A stretch of 55,602 bases of DNA. It comes from an uncultured Erysipelotrichaceae bacterium. Its GTDB lineage: Bacteria > Bacillota_I > Bacilli_A > Erysipelotrichales > Erysipelotrichaceae. Position numbers and translations under genes: made by a program. The stretch is from assembly GCA_949744505.1 (NCBI GenBank), contig CATJXY010000015.1:1-55602 (forward strand), in the 5' to 3' direction. Of this stretch, positions 16,731 to 25,987 are shown in pieces. Within the stretch, counting starts at the first letter, position 1; each line of letters opens with the position of its first letter. Under the pieces are notes generated by a model, which worked only from the letters and a program-made list of their open reading frames with translations, made no database searches and was not told the DNA's origin.

Positions 16731-16826
16731 ATCAGAGTAGAAAGACAAGCGTTAAGTGCTTTCAGAACGGGGAGTTGTCTGAAGGACGAAAAGAATTCTT
16801 GCGGTTTGTCTTTCGCATCCCGCTGA
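16731..16826 (+). promoter_or_regulatory. Tetrahydrofolate (THF) riboswitch
   Basis: The leader carries the conserved THF-aptamer blocks in order: CAGAGTAGA, GCGTTAAGTG, an AACGGGGAGTTG region, GGACGAA, GCGG and a closing CGCATCCCGCTGA. These form the outer stem, internal loops and the long-range pseudoknot of this class. It lies ahead of folT, which imports folate, so binding of reduced folates should reduce folT expression. Confidence 0.85.
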
Positions 16827-16846
16827 ATCTCGCATTTTTTTAATGT

Positions 16847-16869
16847 GGGCGCAGAGGACGCTCTTTTAT
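16847..16869 (+). terminator. Expression-platform terminator of the THF riboswitch
   Basis: GGGCG, a 7-nt loop and CGCTC make a short stem directly followed by TTTTATTTT. It sits between the aptamer and the folT ribosome site, so control is probably by early termination. The alternative antiterminator pairing was not resolved. Confidence 0.6.
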
Positions 16870-16894
16870 TTTGCAAAAAAGGAGGTTTTCTACT

Positions 16895-17488
16895 ATGTCT
16901 AAGACACTAAAAGTTCTATCACCCTTTTCCAAAGAATATTGGAAAGAAGCAACCAAAGAATGCAGTAAAATCAACATGATTGCATTAGCCGCAATGCTTA
17001 TTGCCCTAAGAAGTGTTGTCAATTTTATCCGCATTCCTGTCGGAGAAAATTTAAACATTTTCTTCACTTATCTTATTTCAGCATTAGGTGGTGCCATCTA
17101 TGGACCTGTAATGGCATTCATCACGGGAGCTGTGTATGACATTCTCTCATTCATCATCTATCCGGATGGTCCGTTTTTTATCGGATATACACTCAATACA
17201 GCTTTGGCCGCTGCCATTTATGGATTATTTCTTTATCGACAAAGAATCACGGTCTTTAAATGTTTATTTGCCAAATTATCCAACAACTTAATCGTAAATG
17301 TATTATTAGGTGCATTGTGGAGCTCTATGCTCTATAGTAAGGGATATATTTATTATTTAATCAAAGCATTAAGTAAAAACTTCATTTTACTCCCTCTTGA
17401 AGTTTTATTGATGATTTCATTCTTTAAACTCTTGGCACCCTTTTTGGTTAAAAGAAACTTAATTGTCAATCAATCTGACAAAGAATAA
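16895..17488 (+). CDS. folT: Folate ECF transporter S component FolT
   Basis: 197 residues from ATG 16895, seven bases after AAGGAGG. It has about six membrane helices, with the S-component pattern including ALAAMLIALRSVVNFIRIPVG, GGAIYGPVMAFITGAVYD and the GPFFIGYT loop. S components capture the vitamin and dock to EcfA1-EcfA2-EcfT, whose genes lie at 6.2-8.7 kb. The folate assignment rests on family resemblance and, more strongly, on the THF riboswitch directly upstream. Confidence 0.9.
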   Translation: MSKTLKVLSPFSKEYWKEATKECSKINMIALAAMLIALRSVVNFIRIPVGENLNIFFTYLISALGGAIYGPVMAFITGAVYDILSFIIYPDGPFFIGYTLNTALAAAIYGLFLYRQRITVFKCLFAKLSNNLIVNVLLGALWSSMLYSKGYIYYLIKALSKNFILLPLEVLLMISFFKLLAPFLVKRNLIVNQSDKE

Positions 17489-17592
17489 AAACTAAATAGA
17501 CTCATTAAACGGGAATTATTCACTTAAAAATCACAATCTTTTGATATTTTTCCCACATTTATGAATTAAAATAGAAGAATATCGGAGGTTTT

Positions 17593-18063
17593 ATGTCATT
17601 ATTCAACAAAAAAAGTCCCAAAATGAAATCAGAATCACAGCTTATGAAAGAAGTAGAAAAAATTATAAGTGAAAATCCCGAAAAAAAATACTGTGGTTTC
17701 TTTAAAGACAAAGAAAGAAAGAGTGTAGCACTATTTGTAAATCAAGACGAATCGAAGATTGAAATTACACTTTTAGATCTTTATATGGAATACTCCCAAA
17801 TTTGTGCAGAGATTTCAGAAAATAAAGCAATCATAAAAAGTTTGTCGATTTCATTAATTAATATGGGATATGGAAGTTTATTGATGCGTGAATTTTTGTA
17901 TCAATGTAAAATTCATGCCATTACTGATATTGAAGGAGAATTATATTTTAACAAGTTAAAAAATGAAGATCTTTTACGAATCGATCACTTCTTCAAAAAG
18001 CATGAATTCGAAATACAATTTGACACTAAAAACACAAAAGCAATTATTCAGTGGTCTGAGTAA
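17593..18063 (+). CDS. Hypothetical protein, possible GNAT-like fold
   Basis: 156 residues after GGAGG. I do not recognise a named family. The C-terminal half (about 85-150) resembles part of a GNAT acetyltransferase: an MGYGSLLMREFLYQC segment like the acetyl-CoA loop and helix, then LRIDHFFKKHEFEIQ like the usual GF-type C-terminal motif. The N-terminal half is charged (many K and E) with a short beta-sheet pattern. No membrane segment. It is monocistronic with a terminator downstream. Function unknown. Confidence 0.65.
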   Translation: MSLFNKKSPKMKSESQLMKEVEKIISENPEKKYCGFFKDKERKSVALFVNQDESKIEITLLDLYMEYSQICAEISENKAIIKSLSISLINMGYGSLLMREFLYQCKIHAITDIEGELYFNKLKNEDLLRIDHFFKKHEFEIQFDTKNTKAIIQWSE

Positions 18064-18101
18064 TTGCTTTTAATTTGATGGAAATCTATCGGGAATAATT
18101 C

Positions 18102-18150
18102 AAGAAATAAAAAATACAAGATTTATGAAATCCTGTATTTTTATTTCTTT
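18102..18150. terminator. Bidirectional terminator
   Basis: AAGAAATAAAAAATACAAGAT and its near-complement ending in TATTTTTATTTCTT form a long AT-rich stem with loop TTATGAA. It lies between the convergent genes at 17593 and 18141 and overlaps the end of the latter. Confidence 0.7.
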
Positions 18151-18650
18151 TTTGAACATTTAATGCGTAAATCTTCAACGATTCGCAAATGCTCTTTGTT
18201 AATCTCTATTTTTTCTCCGGAATAGAGAATCACTTCTGCGGATTTAGAAAACTGTTTTCCCATCTTGATTTCACGAATACTACGACATCGAATAAACTGC
18301 TTATTACTGAAAAACCCTTCATCTGCATAGTATAAACACTGACGTGGCTTTCCCAAAACCAAATTAATGATGAAAAGAAATGCTAACATGATACTGAATG
18401 CAATATACAGATAATAATCATCTTGCGGTACTGATGTCGGATTTTGCCAAATGTAAATTGCCAAAGCCACGCAAATCATTGCCACAAAAACCGTTAAAAC
18501 GATAAACGACTTAGACATCGCTGATTCATAAACTTTTTTCTTTTTAGTTTGCTCAAAGTCTTTAATCATTTTTTTAAATTTTAAATATTCCCTGACTTGA
18601 ATATAAGTTGTAAATAAAACAACCGCAACTAAAAGTAAAACGACTAGCAT
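18141..18650 (-). CDS. Small membrane protein of unknown function
   Basis: 169 residues. Three predicted membrane helices at about 1-18, 48-68 and 80-100, and a basic linker KKKKVYES. The soluble C-terminal part (about 105-169) alternates short strands, as in small PH-like domains: CLYYADEGFF, CRSIREIKMG and AEVILYSGEKIEI. The layout resembles the membrane protein at 37134. The gene stands alone upstream of a bidirectional terminator. I do not assign a function. Confidence 0.65.
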   Translation of the reverse strand: MLVVLLLVAVVLFTTYIQVREYLKFKKMIKDFEQTKKKKVYESAMSKSFIVLTVFVAMICVALAIYIWQNPTSVPQDDYYLYIAFSIMLAFLFIINLVLGKPRQCLYYADEGFFSNKQFIRCRSIREIKMGKQFSKSAEVILYSGEKIEINKEHLRIVEDLRIKCSKKK

Positions 18651-18739
18651 ACTTAGCCTCCCGAACCTGTTTTTTTAATTATACGCAAAAATGATTCATT
18701 CATTCAAGCTTTTTTTTACATTCTTCTTAAAACTGCATG

Positions 18740-20557
18740 CTAATTCGCTGATTCAAACTGAGAATTATACAATTGTGCATAAAATCCGTTTCTTGCCAAT
18801 AACTCTTGATGGTTTCCACTTTCCACAATATCTCCGTCTTTCATAACCAAAATCAAATCTGCATCTCGTATTGTTGAAAGACGATGGGCAATGATAAAAC
18901 TTGTTCTTCCCTTCATCAAATTTTCCATACCCTTTTGAATTAGAATTTCCGTACGTGTATCTACCGAAGAAGTTGCCTCATCTAAAATCAGGATTTTCGG
19001 ATCTTTCAAAAAGGCTCGGGCAATCGTCAACAACTGCTTTTGCCCTTGTGATATATTGGTACTCTCTTCATTGATTTCCGTTTGATATCCATGATCTAGG
19101 GTACGAATGAAATGATCAACATAAGCCAAATCAGCCGCATGGATAACCTCTTCATCTGTTGCATCCAATTTACCATAGCGCAAATTCTCCATTATCGTTC
19201 CATTAAACAACCAACTATCCTGAAGAACCATTCCAAATTGATTTCTTAAATCACTTCTTGTAAATTGTGTGATGTCTGTTCCATCCAATAAAATAGAACC
19301 GCTGTTAAGTTCATAGAACCGCATCAACAGTTTTACGATCGTTGTCTTTCCCGCTCCGGTCGGCCCTACAATCGCAATCTTTTGTCCGGCATGAATATTG
19401 ATACTGAAATCATGAATGATAATTTTACTTGGATCATAGCCAAATGAAACATGATCAAATACGATATCTCCCTGAACATGATCAACAGATACCGGATTTG
19501 AAACTTCCGCACATTCTTCTTGTTCATCCAAAAATTCAAATACTCGCTCACTTGCAGCCATTGTTGACTGCAAAGTATTCATAATCTGAGCTGCTTGAGT
19601 AATCGGTTGATTAAAAGAACGCACATATTGAATAAAGGCTTGAATATCCCCAATAGAAAGTCGTCCTTTTATTGCCAAAAATCCTCCTGCAAAACATACC
19701 GCAACATAACCCAAATTCCCGACAAATGTAGAAAGCGGCATCATCAATCCTGATAAGAACTGACTTTTCCAAGCACTGTTATAGAGTTTACTATTTAATT
19801 CACTAAAATGAGTAATCGTTTTTTCTTCATTTCCAAACGCCTTTACTACCGAATGTCCACCGTAAATTTCTTCTACATATCCATTCAAATTTCCTAATTC
19901 AGCTTGTTGTGCTCGGAAATATTTCTGAGATTTACTGATAACCAACATCGCTAAAACACCAGTAAGTGGCACGATACATAATGCAATCAAAGTCAACCAA
20001 CCGGATATCGAAATCATCATAATCAATACACCGATCAGTGTTGCCAAACTCGTAATGATCTGAGAAAGACTTTGATTTAAACTTTGTGCTACTGTATCAA
20101 CATCGTTGCTGATACGGGATAGAAGATCCCCATTGCTATGACTATCATAAAAAGAAAGCGGTAAACGATTCATTTTTTCTGAAATAGCCTTACGAAGATT
20201 ATAAGAGATCTTCTGAGTCATTGATGACATCAGATAACTTTGTATATAATTACATAATGCACTGATAAGATAATATACGACCAACGTTAATAAAATAACT
20301 TTTATTCCATCAAAATCAATGGATCCCTCATTTTTAACTTTCAATACAAATCCATTTGCCAAAAGAGTGGTTGCCTCTCCTAACTTTTTCGGACCGATAA
20401 TCGTAAATACAGTTGAAAAAGCGGAGAAAATAACGGCAATTAAAATTGACCATTTAAAAGGAGATAAATACATTGCAAGTTTATGAAATGCTCCTTTAAA
20501 ATTCTTTGGCTTTTCCATTGCGCCTCTTGGACCCGGTCCATGATGTTTGTTACTCAT
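18740..20557 (-). CDS. ABC exporter half-transporter (catalytically complete half)
   Basis: 605 residues: a six-helix exporter domain (about 25-320) fused to an ATPase domain (about 355-590). Motifs are Walker A GPTGAGKTT, Q-loop MVLQDSWLF, signature ISQGQKQ, Walker B ILILDEATSSVD and H-loop IIAHR. The N-terminus is Gly/Pro/His rich (HHGPGPRG), common in the second subunit of heterodimeric multidrug exporters such as BmrCD or LmrCD. The start overlaps the partner gene by 8 bp. Its Walker B glutamate is intact, unlike the partner's. Substrate unknown. Confidence 0.9.
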   Translation of the reverse strand: MSNKHHGPGPRGAMEKPKNFKGAFHKLAMYLSPFKWSILIAVIFSAFSTVFTIIGPKKLGEATTLLANGFVLKVKNEGSIDFDGIKVILLTLVVYYLISALCNYIQSYLMSSMTQKISYNLRKAISEKMNRLPLSFYDSHSNGDLLSRISNDVDTVAQSLNQSLSQIITSLATLIGVLIMMISISGWLTLIALCIVPLTGVLAMLVISKSQKYFRAQQAELGNLNGYVEEIYGGHSVVKAFGNEEKTITHFSELNSKLYNSAWKSQFLSGLMMPLSTFVGNLGYVAVCFAGGFLAIKGRLSIGDIQAFIQYVRSFNQPITQAAQIMNTLQSTMAASERVFEFLDEQEECAEVSNPVSVDHVQGDIVFDHVSFGYDPSKIIIHDFSINIHAGQKIAIVGPTGAGKTTIVKLLMRFYELNSGSILLDGTDITQFTRSDLRNQFGMVLQDSWLFNGTIMENLRYGKLDATDEEVIHAADLAYVDHFIRTLDHGYQTEINEESTNISQGQKQLLTIARAFLKDPKILILDEATSSVDTRTEILIQKGMENLMKGRTSFIIAHRLSTIRDADLILVMKDGDIVESGNHQELLARNGFYAQLYNSQFESAN

Positions 20558-22745
20558 GGCTCAATTCCTCCTTTGAAAGTTGTGAAGTTGCGATTTGTTT
20601 ATACACTTCACATGACTCTAATAATTCTTTATGTGTACCCTTGCCGACAATTTCACCTTTATCTAATACAATAATTTGATCCGCATCCATAATAGACGCT
20701 ATACGTTGACCGACAATCAACACTGTACTTTTAGTTTCTTGCACCATTTCATTTAAAGATTTTCTTAATGCCGCCTCGGTTTTGAAATCCAATGCAGAAA
20801 AACTATCATCAAATATAAAGACTTCCGCTTTTCGAATCAATGCTCGTGCAATAGCAAGGCGTTGTTTTTGTCCGCCGGAAACATTCGTTCCCCCTTGAGA
20901 AATCTCTTCTAAATATTGATTCGGTTTATTTTCGACAAAATCTTTTGCCTGTGCAATTTCAATTGCCTCTTTTATTTCATCTTCACTTGCATCCGCTTTT
21001 CCATTTTGAAGATTGGATGTAATCGTTCCTTTAAAAAGAATTCCTTTTTGCGGAACATATCCGATTTTATCTCTTAGATCATGCTGACGAACCTCTTTGA
21101 TATTCACTCCATCCAGCAAAATCTCGCCTTCACTTACATCAAAAAACCTTAACAAAAGATTCATAACCGTAGATTTTCCTGAACCGGTACTACCGATAAA
21201 GGCCGTAGTTTGTGATGGTAATGCTGTAAAACTGATATTATGCAACACATCATTTTCAGCACCCGGATAACGGAAAGAAACATTTTTAAACTCAACTGTT
21301 CCCTTTTGTGTTTCATCAAAGGAAATCGGTTGAACCGGATCATGAATTACCGGTTCTGTTTCCAACACTTCCAAAATACGGTCTGCTGCAACAGTTGCTC
21401 GAGGAAGCATGATCGCAACCATGGCAATCATCAAAAACGACATGATTACCTGCATTGAATACTGAATAAATGCCATCATATCTCCAATCATCAAATTTCC
21501 TAGATCCAACTGACCTGCACCTACCCATACAATTAAAAGTGTTCCGCAGTTTAAAACCAAATTCATAATCGGAGTAAGTGAAATCATTACTTTGTTAATA
21601 TAAAGGTTCGTATCTCGAATATCTTTACTTGCCTGATCAAAGCGTTTCTCTTCATGCTTTTGTGTATTAAAAGCACGAATGACTAATAAACCATTCAAAT
21701 TTTCTCTCATGACAAGATTCATTTTATCAATCAATTTCTGAATAATTTTAAATTTCGGCATGACAAAGACAAAGGCAATTCCGACCAATCCCAAACACAA
21801 AGCAATTATCAACCCAATGATCCAACTCATGCTCAAATTGGTATTCAACACTTTAGTCAACGCCCCAATTCCCATAAGCGGAGCATAAACAACGATTCTA
21901 AACACCATGATAATAACCATTTGTACTTGTTGAACATCATTCGTTGTACGTGTAATCAAAGAGGCTGTAGAGAATTTATCAAACTCCGCTTGGGAGAAAC
22001 TTTCTACTTTTTCAAACACTTCACTTCTTAGCATTCTAGAAATCCCGGCAGACATACGAGAACATAAAAATCCTACCAGAATCGCTATAGCCATAATTCC
22101 TAAAGATAAAAAAAGCATTTCCTTCCCAGATGAAATCAAGTAATTCATTTGAATTTGATTTAAATCCAATCCAATTTCCGTATATTCATTCAAAACCAAC
22201 TGTTTGCTAATGCTTTGAATCGTAGATTCTCCCAAGTTCTCCATCTGTATTTCCGCCTGGTTAATGATTTCCTGCTTTTGCGCATCATTCATCATTGAAA
22301 GAATCAAAGAAAAATCTCCGTTTCCTTGTTGAGATAAACTCTCTTTCATCATCGTATTAATAAGCATTGATTTAGAAAAGGCTTCATCTAAAAGTTCAAA
22401 ATTTTCTTGACTCAAATTTGTTTTTTTAATATAAAGATTTTCTTCGTTCAATAAAGGGTATTTATCAACAAGCTGTCCATTTTCTCCTACGGATGCCAAA
22501 TCAAAACAATCTAAAAAAGCTTCTTGATCCGTTTCACTCATCCAAACAAGAAGTTCTTCCACTGTTTCTTCACGAAGAACATCTGGTACAGAACTTGAAA
22601 TACCCCCACCTTGAATTCCATTATTCACGATATTGCTCATCGTATTCGGCAAAGCCAATTCCAGTTGGACCTGCCCATAAAGTAAACCACAAAGCAAAAT
22701 CATGATCGGCCAATATTTTTTACATCGAATAAATATCTTAATCAT
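20550..22745 (-). CDS. ABC exporter half-transporter with degenerate ATP site and large extracellular insert
   Basis: 731 residues. TM1 (about 10-30) is followed by an insert of roughly 170 residues (about 40-210) before the next helix, an extracytoplasmic domain like those on some heterodimeric exporters. The ATPase domain has Walker A GSTGSGKST and signature VSGGQKQR. Walker B reads VFIFDDSFSALD, with Asp replacing the catalytic Glu, as in the degenerate site of heterodimeric ABC exporters. With the overlapping gene at 18740 it forms one exporter. The ATG follows AAGGAA. No regulator is adjacent. Confidence 0.9.
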   Translation of the reverse strand: MIKIFIRCKKYWPIMILLCGLLYGQVQLELALPNTMSNIVNNGIQGGGISSSVPDVLREETVEELLVWMSETDQEAFLDCFDLASVGENGQLVDKYPLLNEENLYIKKTNLSQENFELLDEAFSKSMLINTMMKESLSQQGNGDFSLILSMMNDAQKQEIINQAEIQMENLGESTIQSISKQLVLNEYTEIGLDLNQIQMNYLISSGKEMLFLSLGIMAIAILVGFLCSRMSAGISRMLRSEVFEKVESFSQAEFDKFSTASLITRTTNDVQQVQMVIIMVFRIVVYAPLMGIGALTKVLNTNLSMSWIIGLIIALCLGLVGIAFVFVMPKFKIIQKLIDKMNLVMRENLNGLLVIRAFNTQKHEEKRFDQASKDIRDTNLYINKVMISLTPIMNLVLNCGTLLIVWVGAGQLDLGNLMIGDMMAFIQYSMQVIMSFLMIAMVAIMLPRATVAADRILEVLETEPVIHDPVQPISFDETQKGTVEFKNVSFRYPGAENDVLHNISFTALPSQTTAFIGSTGSGKSTVMNLLLRFFDVSEGEILLDGVNIKEVRQHDLRDKIGYVPQKGILFKGTITSNLQNGKADASEDEIKEAIEIAQAKDFVENKPNQYLEEISQGGTNVSGGQKQRLAIARALIRKAEVFIFDDSFSALDFKTEAALRKSLNEMVQETKSTVLIVGQRIASIMDADQIIVLDKGEIVGKGTHKELLESCEVYKQIATSQLSKEELSHE

Positions 22746-22930
22746 ATCGGTTCCTTTCTATTTCAATTCACATTTATTTAATTCATAAACGCAAACTAAT
22801 ATTCAAAAATATAAACTCTTTTTCTAACAAATTCAAGATTATTTTTTCTATATCAGACATTTAATCAGTGAGTGTTAAACTTTTATTCTTAGTTAATAAA
22901 TTTGACCCGTTTTCTAATGTAAACCAAACA

Positions 22931-22974
22931 AAAATTGTGATTGTTGATAATCAAATCATCTTTAAATCACAATT
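22931..22974 (-). terminator. Terminator of the M20-like gene
   Basis: On the minus strand AAATTGTGATT (22974-22964) pairs with AATCACAATTT (22941-22931), followed by TTGTTTGG. The loop contains a smaller internal stem (GAT/ATC). The rest of 22746-22930 shows no gene. Confidence 0.7.
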
Positions 22975-22989
22975 TCTAAAACATAACTT

Positions 22990-24277
22990 TTATTTTTGAT
23001 CAAAGTTACAATATTCAAATAAAATACTCGCTAAGATCTTTACTCCATTTATATAGTCATCAATACTGATCCATTCCATTTGTCCGCTATTCTGTTGTGG
23101 TAAAGCACATGCCGGTCCGATCCCTACACAATGACTTTTTCCATAAAGCATCGGTAGACGGATATCACTCCCGCCATGATATTGATGAATGAATTGATGA
23201 ATCCCCGTCACATCCGTAATCTTTTTTTCAATTAACTGAACAAACGGATCCTCTGTTTCAACCTGTGCCGGTGTTGCTCTAAATGAACCTCTTTCAATTA
23301 TCACATCCGCAAAGTTCACTTTTCCTTCTTTTTCACAACATTCTTTTAAATACTTGCTCAAATCTTCTACTACACCTTCAATAGTAAGCGGTTTATAAAA
23401 TCGTATTCGGACACAGCATTTTGCCCTTTGATTGATTCCACCGTATCCACCCTTCGCTTCAATTGTACCGACATTTAAAATAAAAGAAGGTTCTCCTTTA
23501 AATGATCCAAAATCAAAACGATTCTTATCACGCATCTGTTGATTGTATTTTTCTAAATACGTAACAAGATAACTGATCAATACCGCTGCATTCACGCCCT
23601 CTGAAAGATCATCATGTAACTTTCCCGGTTTTCCTTTTACAGATATATCAAGATCGACCACACCTAATGAAATATTCTTTATTTCCGCAAATCCATGACC
23701 GGTTTCTGCCGGATGCAAATAAATGGAATTTTCTCCTGTGTATCCTTTCATCAAAGCTGATAAAGTACCAAATCCTCCACCATGCTTTCCTAATATAGAC
23801 ATAACACACAAATCATATGGCAACTGCGGTACATACTTCAAAAGAGTTTTAACGGCATAAAGCATCATCGCCACGCCGCCCTTATCATCGCTTGCTCCCA
23901 ATCCGATTATTTTCCCATCGTGAATCGTACTCTGATAAGGATTCTCAAACTTCCCAAAATAATTTTCTGCTTCGGTATCAATATGAGAAAACAGCATTAA
24001 AGAAGGAACGGTTCCCTTCCCCTTGATCGTTCCCGCCACATTATACGCTTCAGGATGATATTCAAAATCTGTTGGGGGAATAATCCACTTGAGATGAACT
24101 TCGTTCATCCTCTCGAAAGCACTCTGTCATAAATCCCATTTCTTTTAATTCTTTTAAAACAAATTCTTGTGCTTTTGTAGCTTTCCCATCACTGCTTTCC
24201 ATTTCAATCAATTTTCTAAGTCCTGCTATTATTTCAGCTTGATTTTGATCAATATCATTTAAAATCTGTTTAATCAT
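22990..24277 (-). pseudogene. Frameshifted M20-family metallohydrolase (ArgE/DapE/YgeY-like)
   Basis: Two adjoining frames make one protein of about 425 residues. The first 60 residues (24277 to about 24110) end in MGFMTECFRE; the rest continues in another frame from about ERMNEVHLKWIIPP (near 24114) to 22990. A one-base indel near 24110-24120 explains this. No slippery heptamer is present there, so programmed shifting is unlikely. Metal-binding parts LFSHIDTEAENYF, GLGASDDKGG and the late YHGGSDIRLP are kept. The segment that usually carries the Glu-Glu catalytic pair before GGGxGT reads SILGKHGGGFGT, without them. Sequencing error is possible for the shift. Substrate unknown. Confidence 0.75.
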
Positions 24278-24319
24278 AAATAACCACCTATATAAATCAT
24301 CTATTTTAAAATCCTACAA

Positions 24320-24353
24320 AAAGAATCTCTGTGCAAATGTACAAAGATTCTTT
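24320..24353 (-). terminator. Terminator of murQ
   Basis: The minus strand reads AAAGAATCT-TTGT, a short loop, then ACA-GAGATTCTTT followed by TTGTAGG. The 9-bp outer stem is perfect. It lies 17 bp after the murQ stop. Confidence 0.75.
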
Positions 24354-24370
24354 ACTTATTTCGACTTAAT

Positions 24371-25264
24371 TTATGCAATCGCACGTCTTACTGAATTCTC
24401 ATTGTCAGCTAAAGCTTTTTTAGCTTCATCTGCATTGCATTTCTTTTCAATCATGACGATTGCTGTTTTTGGTTTAAATTCACACTGTTCAAGAGCTTTT
24501 TCAGCAGTTTCATAATCACATTCCGTTGCCATCATGACAATTCTCTTACAGCGTTCGATTAATTTAAGATTGCTTGCTTTTACATCAACCATTAAATTTT
24601 TATATACCTTGTTTAAACCAACCATGCTTGCAGTTGAAAGCATATTCAAAATTAACTTCTGAGCTGTTCCGGATTTTAAGCGTGTAGAACCAGTCAAAAC
24701 TTCCGGTCCACAGTTAACTTCGATCGGAGCATCGACAAGTGCTCCAATTTCAGTGTTTACATTGCAACAAACACCTACTGTTTTTGCACCTAAACTCTTT
24801 GCATATTCAATACCACCAATAACATAAGGTGTTCTTCCTGATGCAGCAAGTCCGCATACAACATCTTTCGCAGTTAATTCAAATGCCTTCAAATCTTCTA
24901 CGGCAAGCTCTTTTGAATCCTCAGCACCTTCTACAGCATTTCTGATCGCATGATCGCCACCGGCCATGATTCCTTGAATTTCTGTTGTTGTTGAGAATGT
25001 TGGTGGGCATTCAGATGCATCCAAAATTCCCAAACGACCCGATGTTCCGGCACCGATATATAAAAGTCTTCCTCCATTTTTAATTGCCTCAACAATTATT
25101 TTTACAGCCTTTTCAATATTCGGTAAAGCTTTTTCGATTGCCTCCGGTACTCTTCTGTCTTCTTCGTTCATGATCTTCAAAACTTCCAAAGTTGATAAAG
25201 TATCCAGATTCATTGTCTTCTCATTGCGATTTTCGGTAGATAATTTTCCTAAGTTCAATGACAT
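24371..25264 (-). CDS. murQ: N-acetylmuramic acid 6-phosphate etherase MurQ
   Basis: 297 residues from ATG 25264, chosen because GGAGGG lies eight bases upstream. MurQ cleaves the lactyl ether of MurNAc-6-phosphate to give GlcNAc-6-phosphate and D-lactate in cell-wall recycling. The SIS domain carries YIGAGTSGRLGILDASECPPTFS and GGDHAIRNAVEGAEDS, both family hallmarks, with ASGRTPYVIGGI and CNVNTEIG further on. A MurP-type PTS is not adjacent. The M20-like pseudogene lies downstream and the ktr genes upstream. Confidence 0.96.
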   Translation of the reverse strand: MSLNLGKLSTENRNEKTMNLDTLSTLEVLKIMNEEDRRVPEAIEKALPNIEKAVKIIVEAIKNGGRLLYIGAGTSGRLGILDASECPPTFSTTTEIQGIMAGGDHAIRNAVEGAEDSKELAVEDLKAFELTAKDVVCGLAASGRTPYVIGGIEYAKSLGAKTVGVCCNVNTEIGALVDAPIEVNCGPEVLTGSTRLKSGTAQKLILNMLSTASMVGLNKVYKNLMVDVKASNLKLIERCKRIVMMATECDYETAEKALEQCEFKPKTAIVMIEKKCNADEAKKALADNENSVRRAIA

Positions 25265-25313
25265 AATATTTCCCTCCATGATTATGTTCATTATATCATC
25301 ATACTCACTTTTT

Positions 25314-25973
25314 TTAAAGCGTTTTCATATCCTTCGTTAATTTCATGACATCTTTCGGATAACCCAATACAAGAATATGTTCATGCCCGAAGAATCTTGT
25401 CTCAGCAGTTGGCATTGCATTTGTATTATGACCGTGTTTTACTGCTAGGATATTTAAATTATACTTGGCCCTGAAATCCAATTCTCTAATACTCTTTCCA
25501 ACCCATTCATCCAAGATACCAATTTCAAAAATACCGGCATTATCCCCAAGCGGAGTATAACTGTACACATGATTGAAATGGTAACGAACTGCCATGTTCT
25601 CTGCCATATCTTTTTCCGGGTAAACCACTTCATCCGCACCATTCCTTAATAAGAATTTTGCATGAATGTCCGTATTTGCCTTTGAAACTACCATTTTAGC
25701 CCCAAGTTCTTTGAGCTGACTTGTAATTTCCAAACTATTTTGAAAGTTTGTTGCCATGCATACAAAACATGTATCAAAATTATTCACTCCCAAACTTTTT
25801 AAAACTTCTACTTTTGTACAGTCCGCTACCTGAACATTATCGACTACATTGATCAAGTCTTGCACATACTCTTCATGAGAATCGACAACCATAACTTCAT
25901 TTCCAAGCTCTGTAAGTCTTCTCGCAAGATGATTCCCGAATTTACCGATTCCAATAACTAAAAATGATTTCAT
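25314..25973 (-). CDS. ktrA: Potassium uptake regulatory subunit KtrA (TrkA-type)
   Basis: 219 residues from ATG 25973. The in-frame ATG at 25979 sits right against the GGAGGA, so 25973 has the better spacing. An RCK_N Rossmann domain opens with VIGIGKFGNHLARRL and includes VMVVDSHEEY, which reads a nucleotide. The C-terminal RCK_C domain (about 135-219) contains the fold that binds c-di-AMP in KtrA/KtrC proteins. It gates KtrB from the cytoplasmic side. The ktrB gene lies 15 bp upstream, so the two are one operon. Confidence 0.92.
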   Translation of the reverse strand: MKSFLVIGIGKFGNHLARRLTELGNEVMVVDSHEEYVQDLINVVDNVQVADCTKVEVLKSLGVNNFDTCFVCMATNFQNSLEITSQLKELGAKMVVSKANTDIHAKFLLRNGADEVVYPEKDMAENMAVRYHFNHVYSYTPLGDNAGIFEIGILDEWVGKSIRELDFRAKYNLNILAVKHGHNTNAMPTAETRFFGHEHILVLGYPKDVMKLTKDMKTL

Positions 25974-25987
25974 ACCCATTCCTCCAT

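Noticed and set aside
24062-24120. Programmed frameshift in the M20-like gene
   Set aside because: No slippery heptamer or stimulatory structure is visible at the joint, and this family does not use frameshifting.
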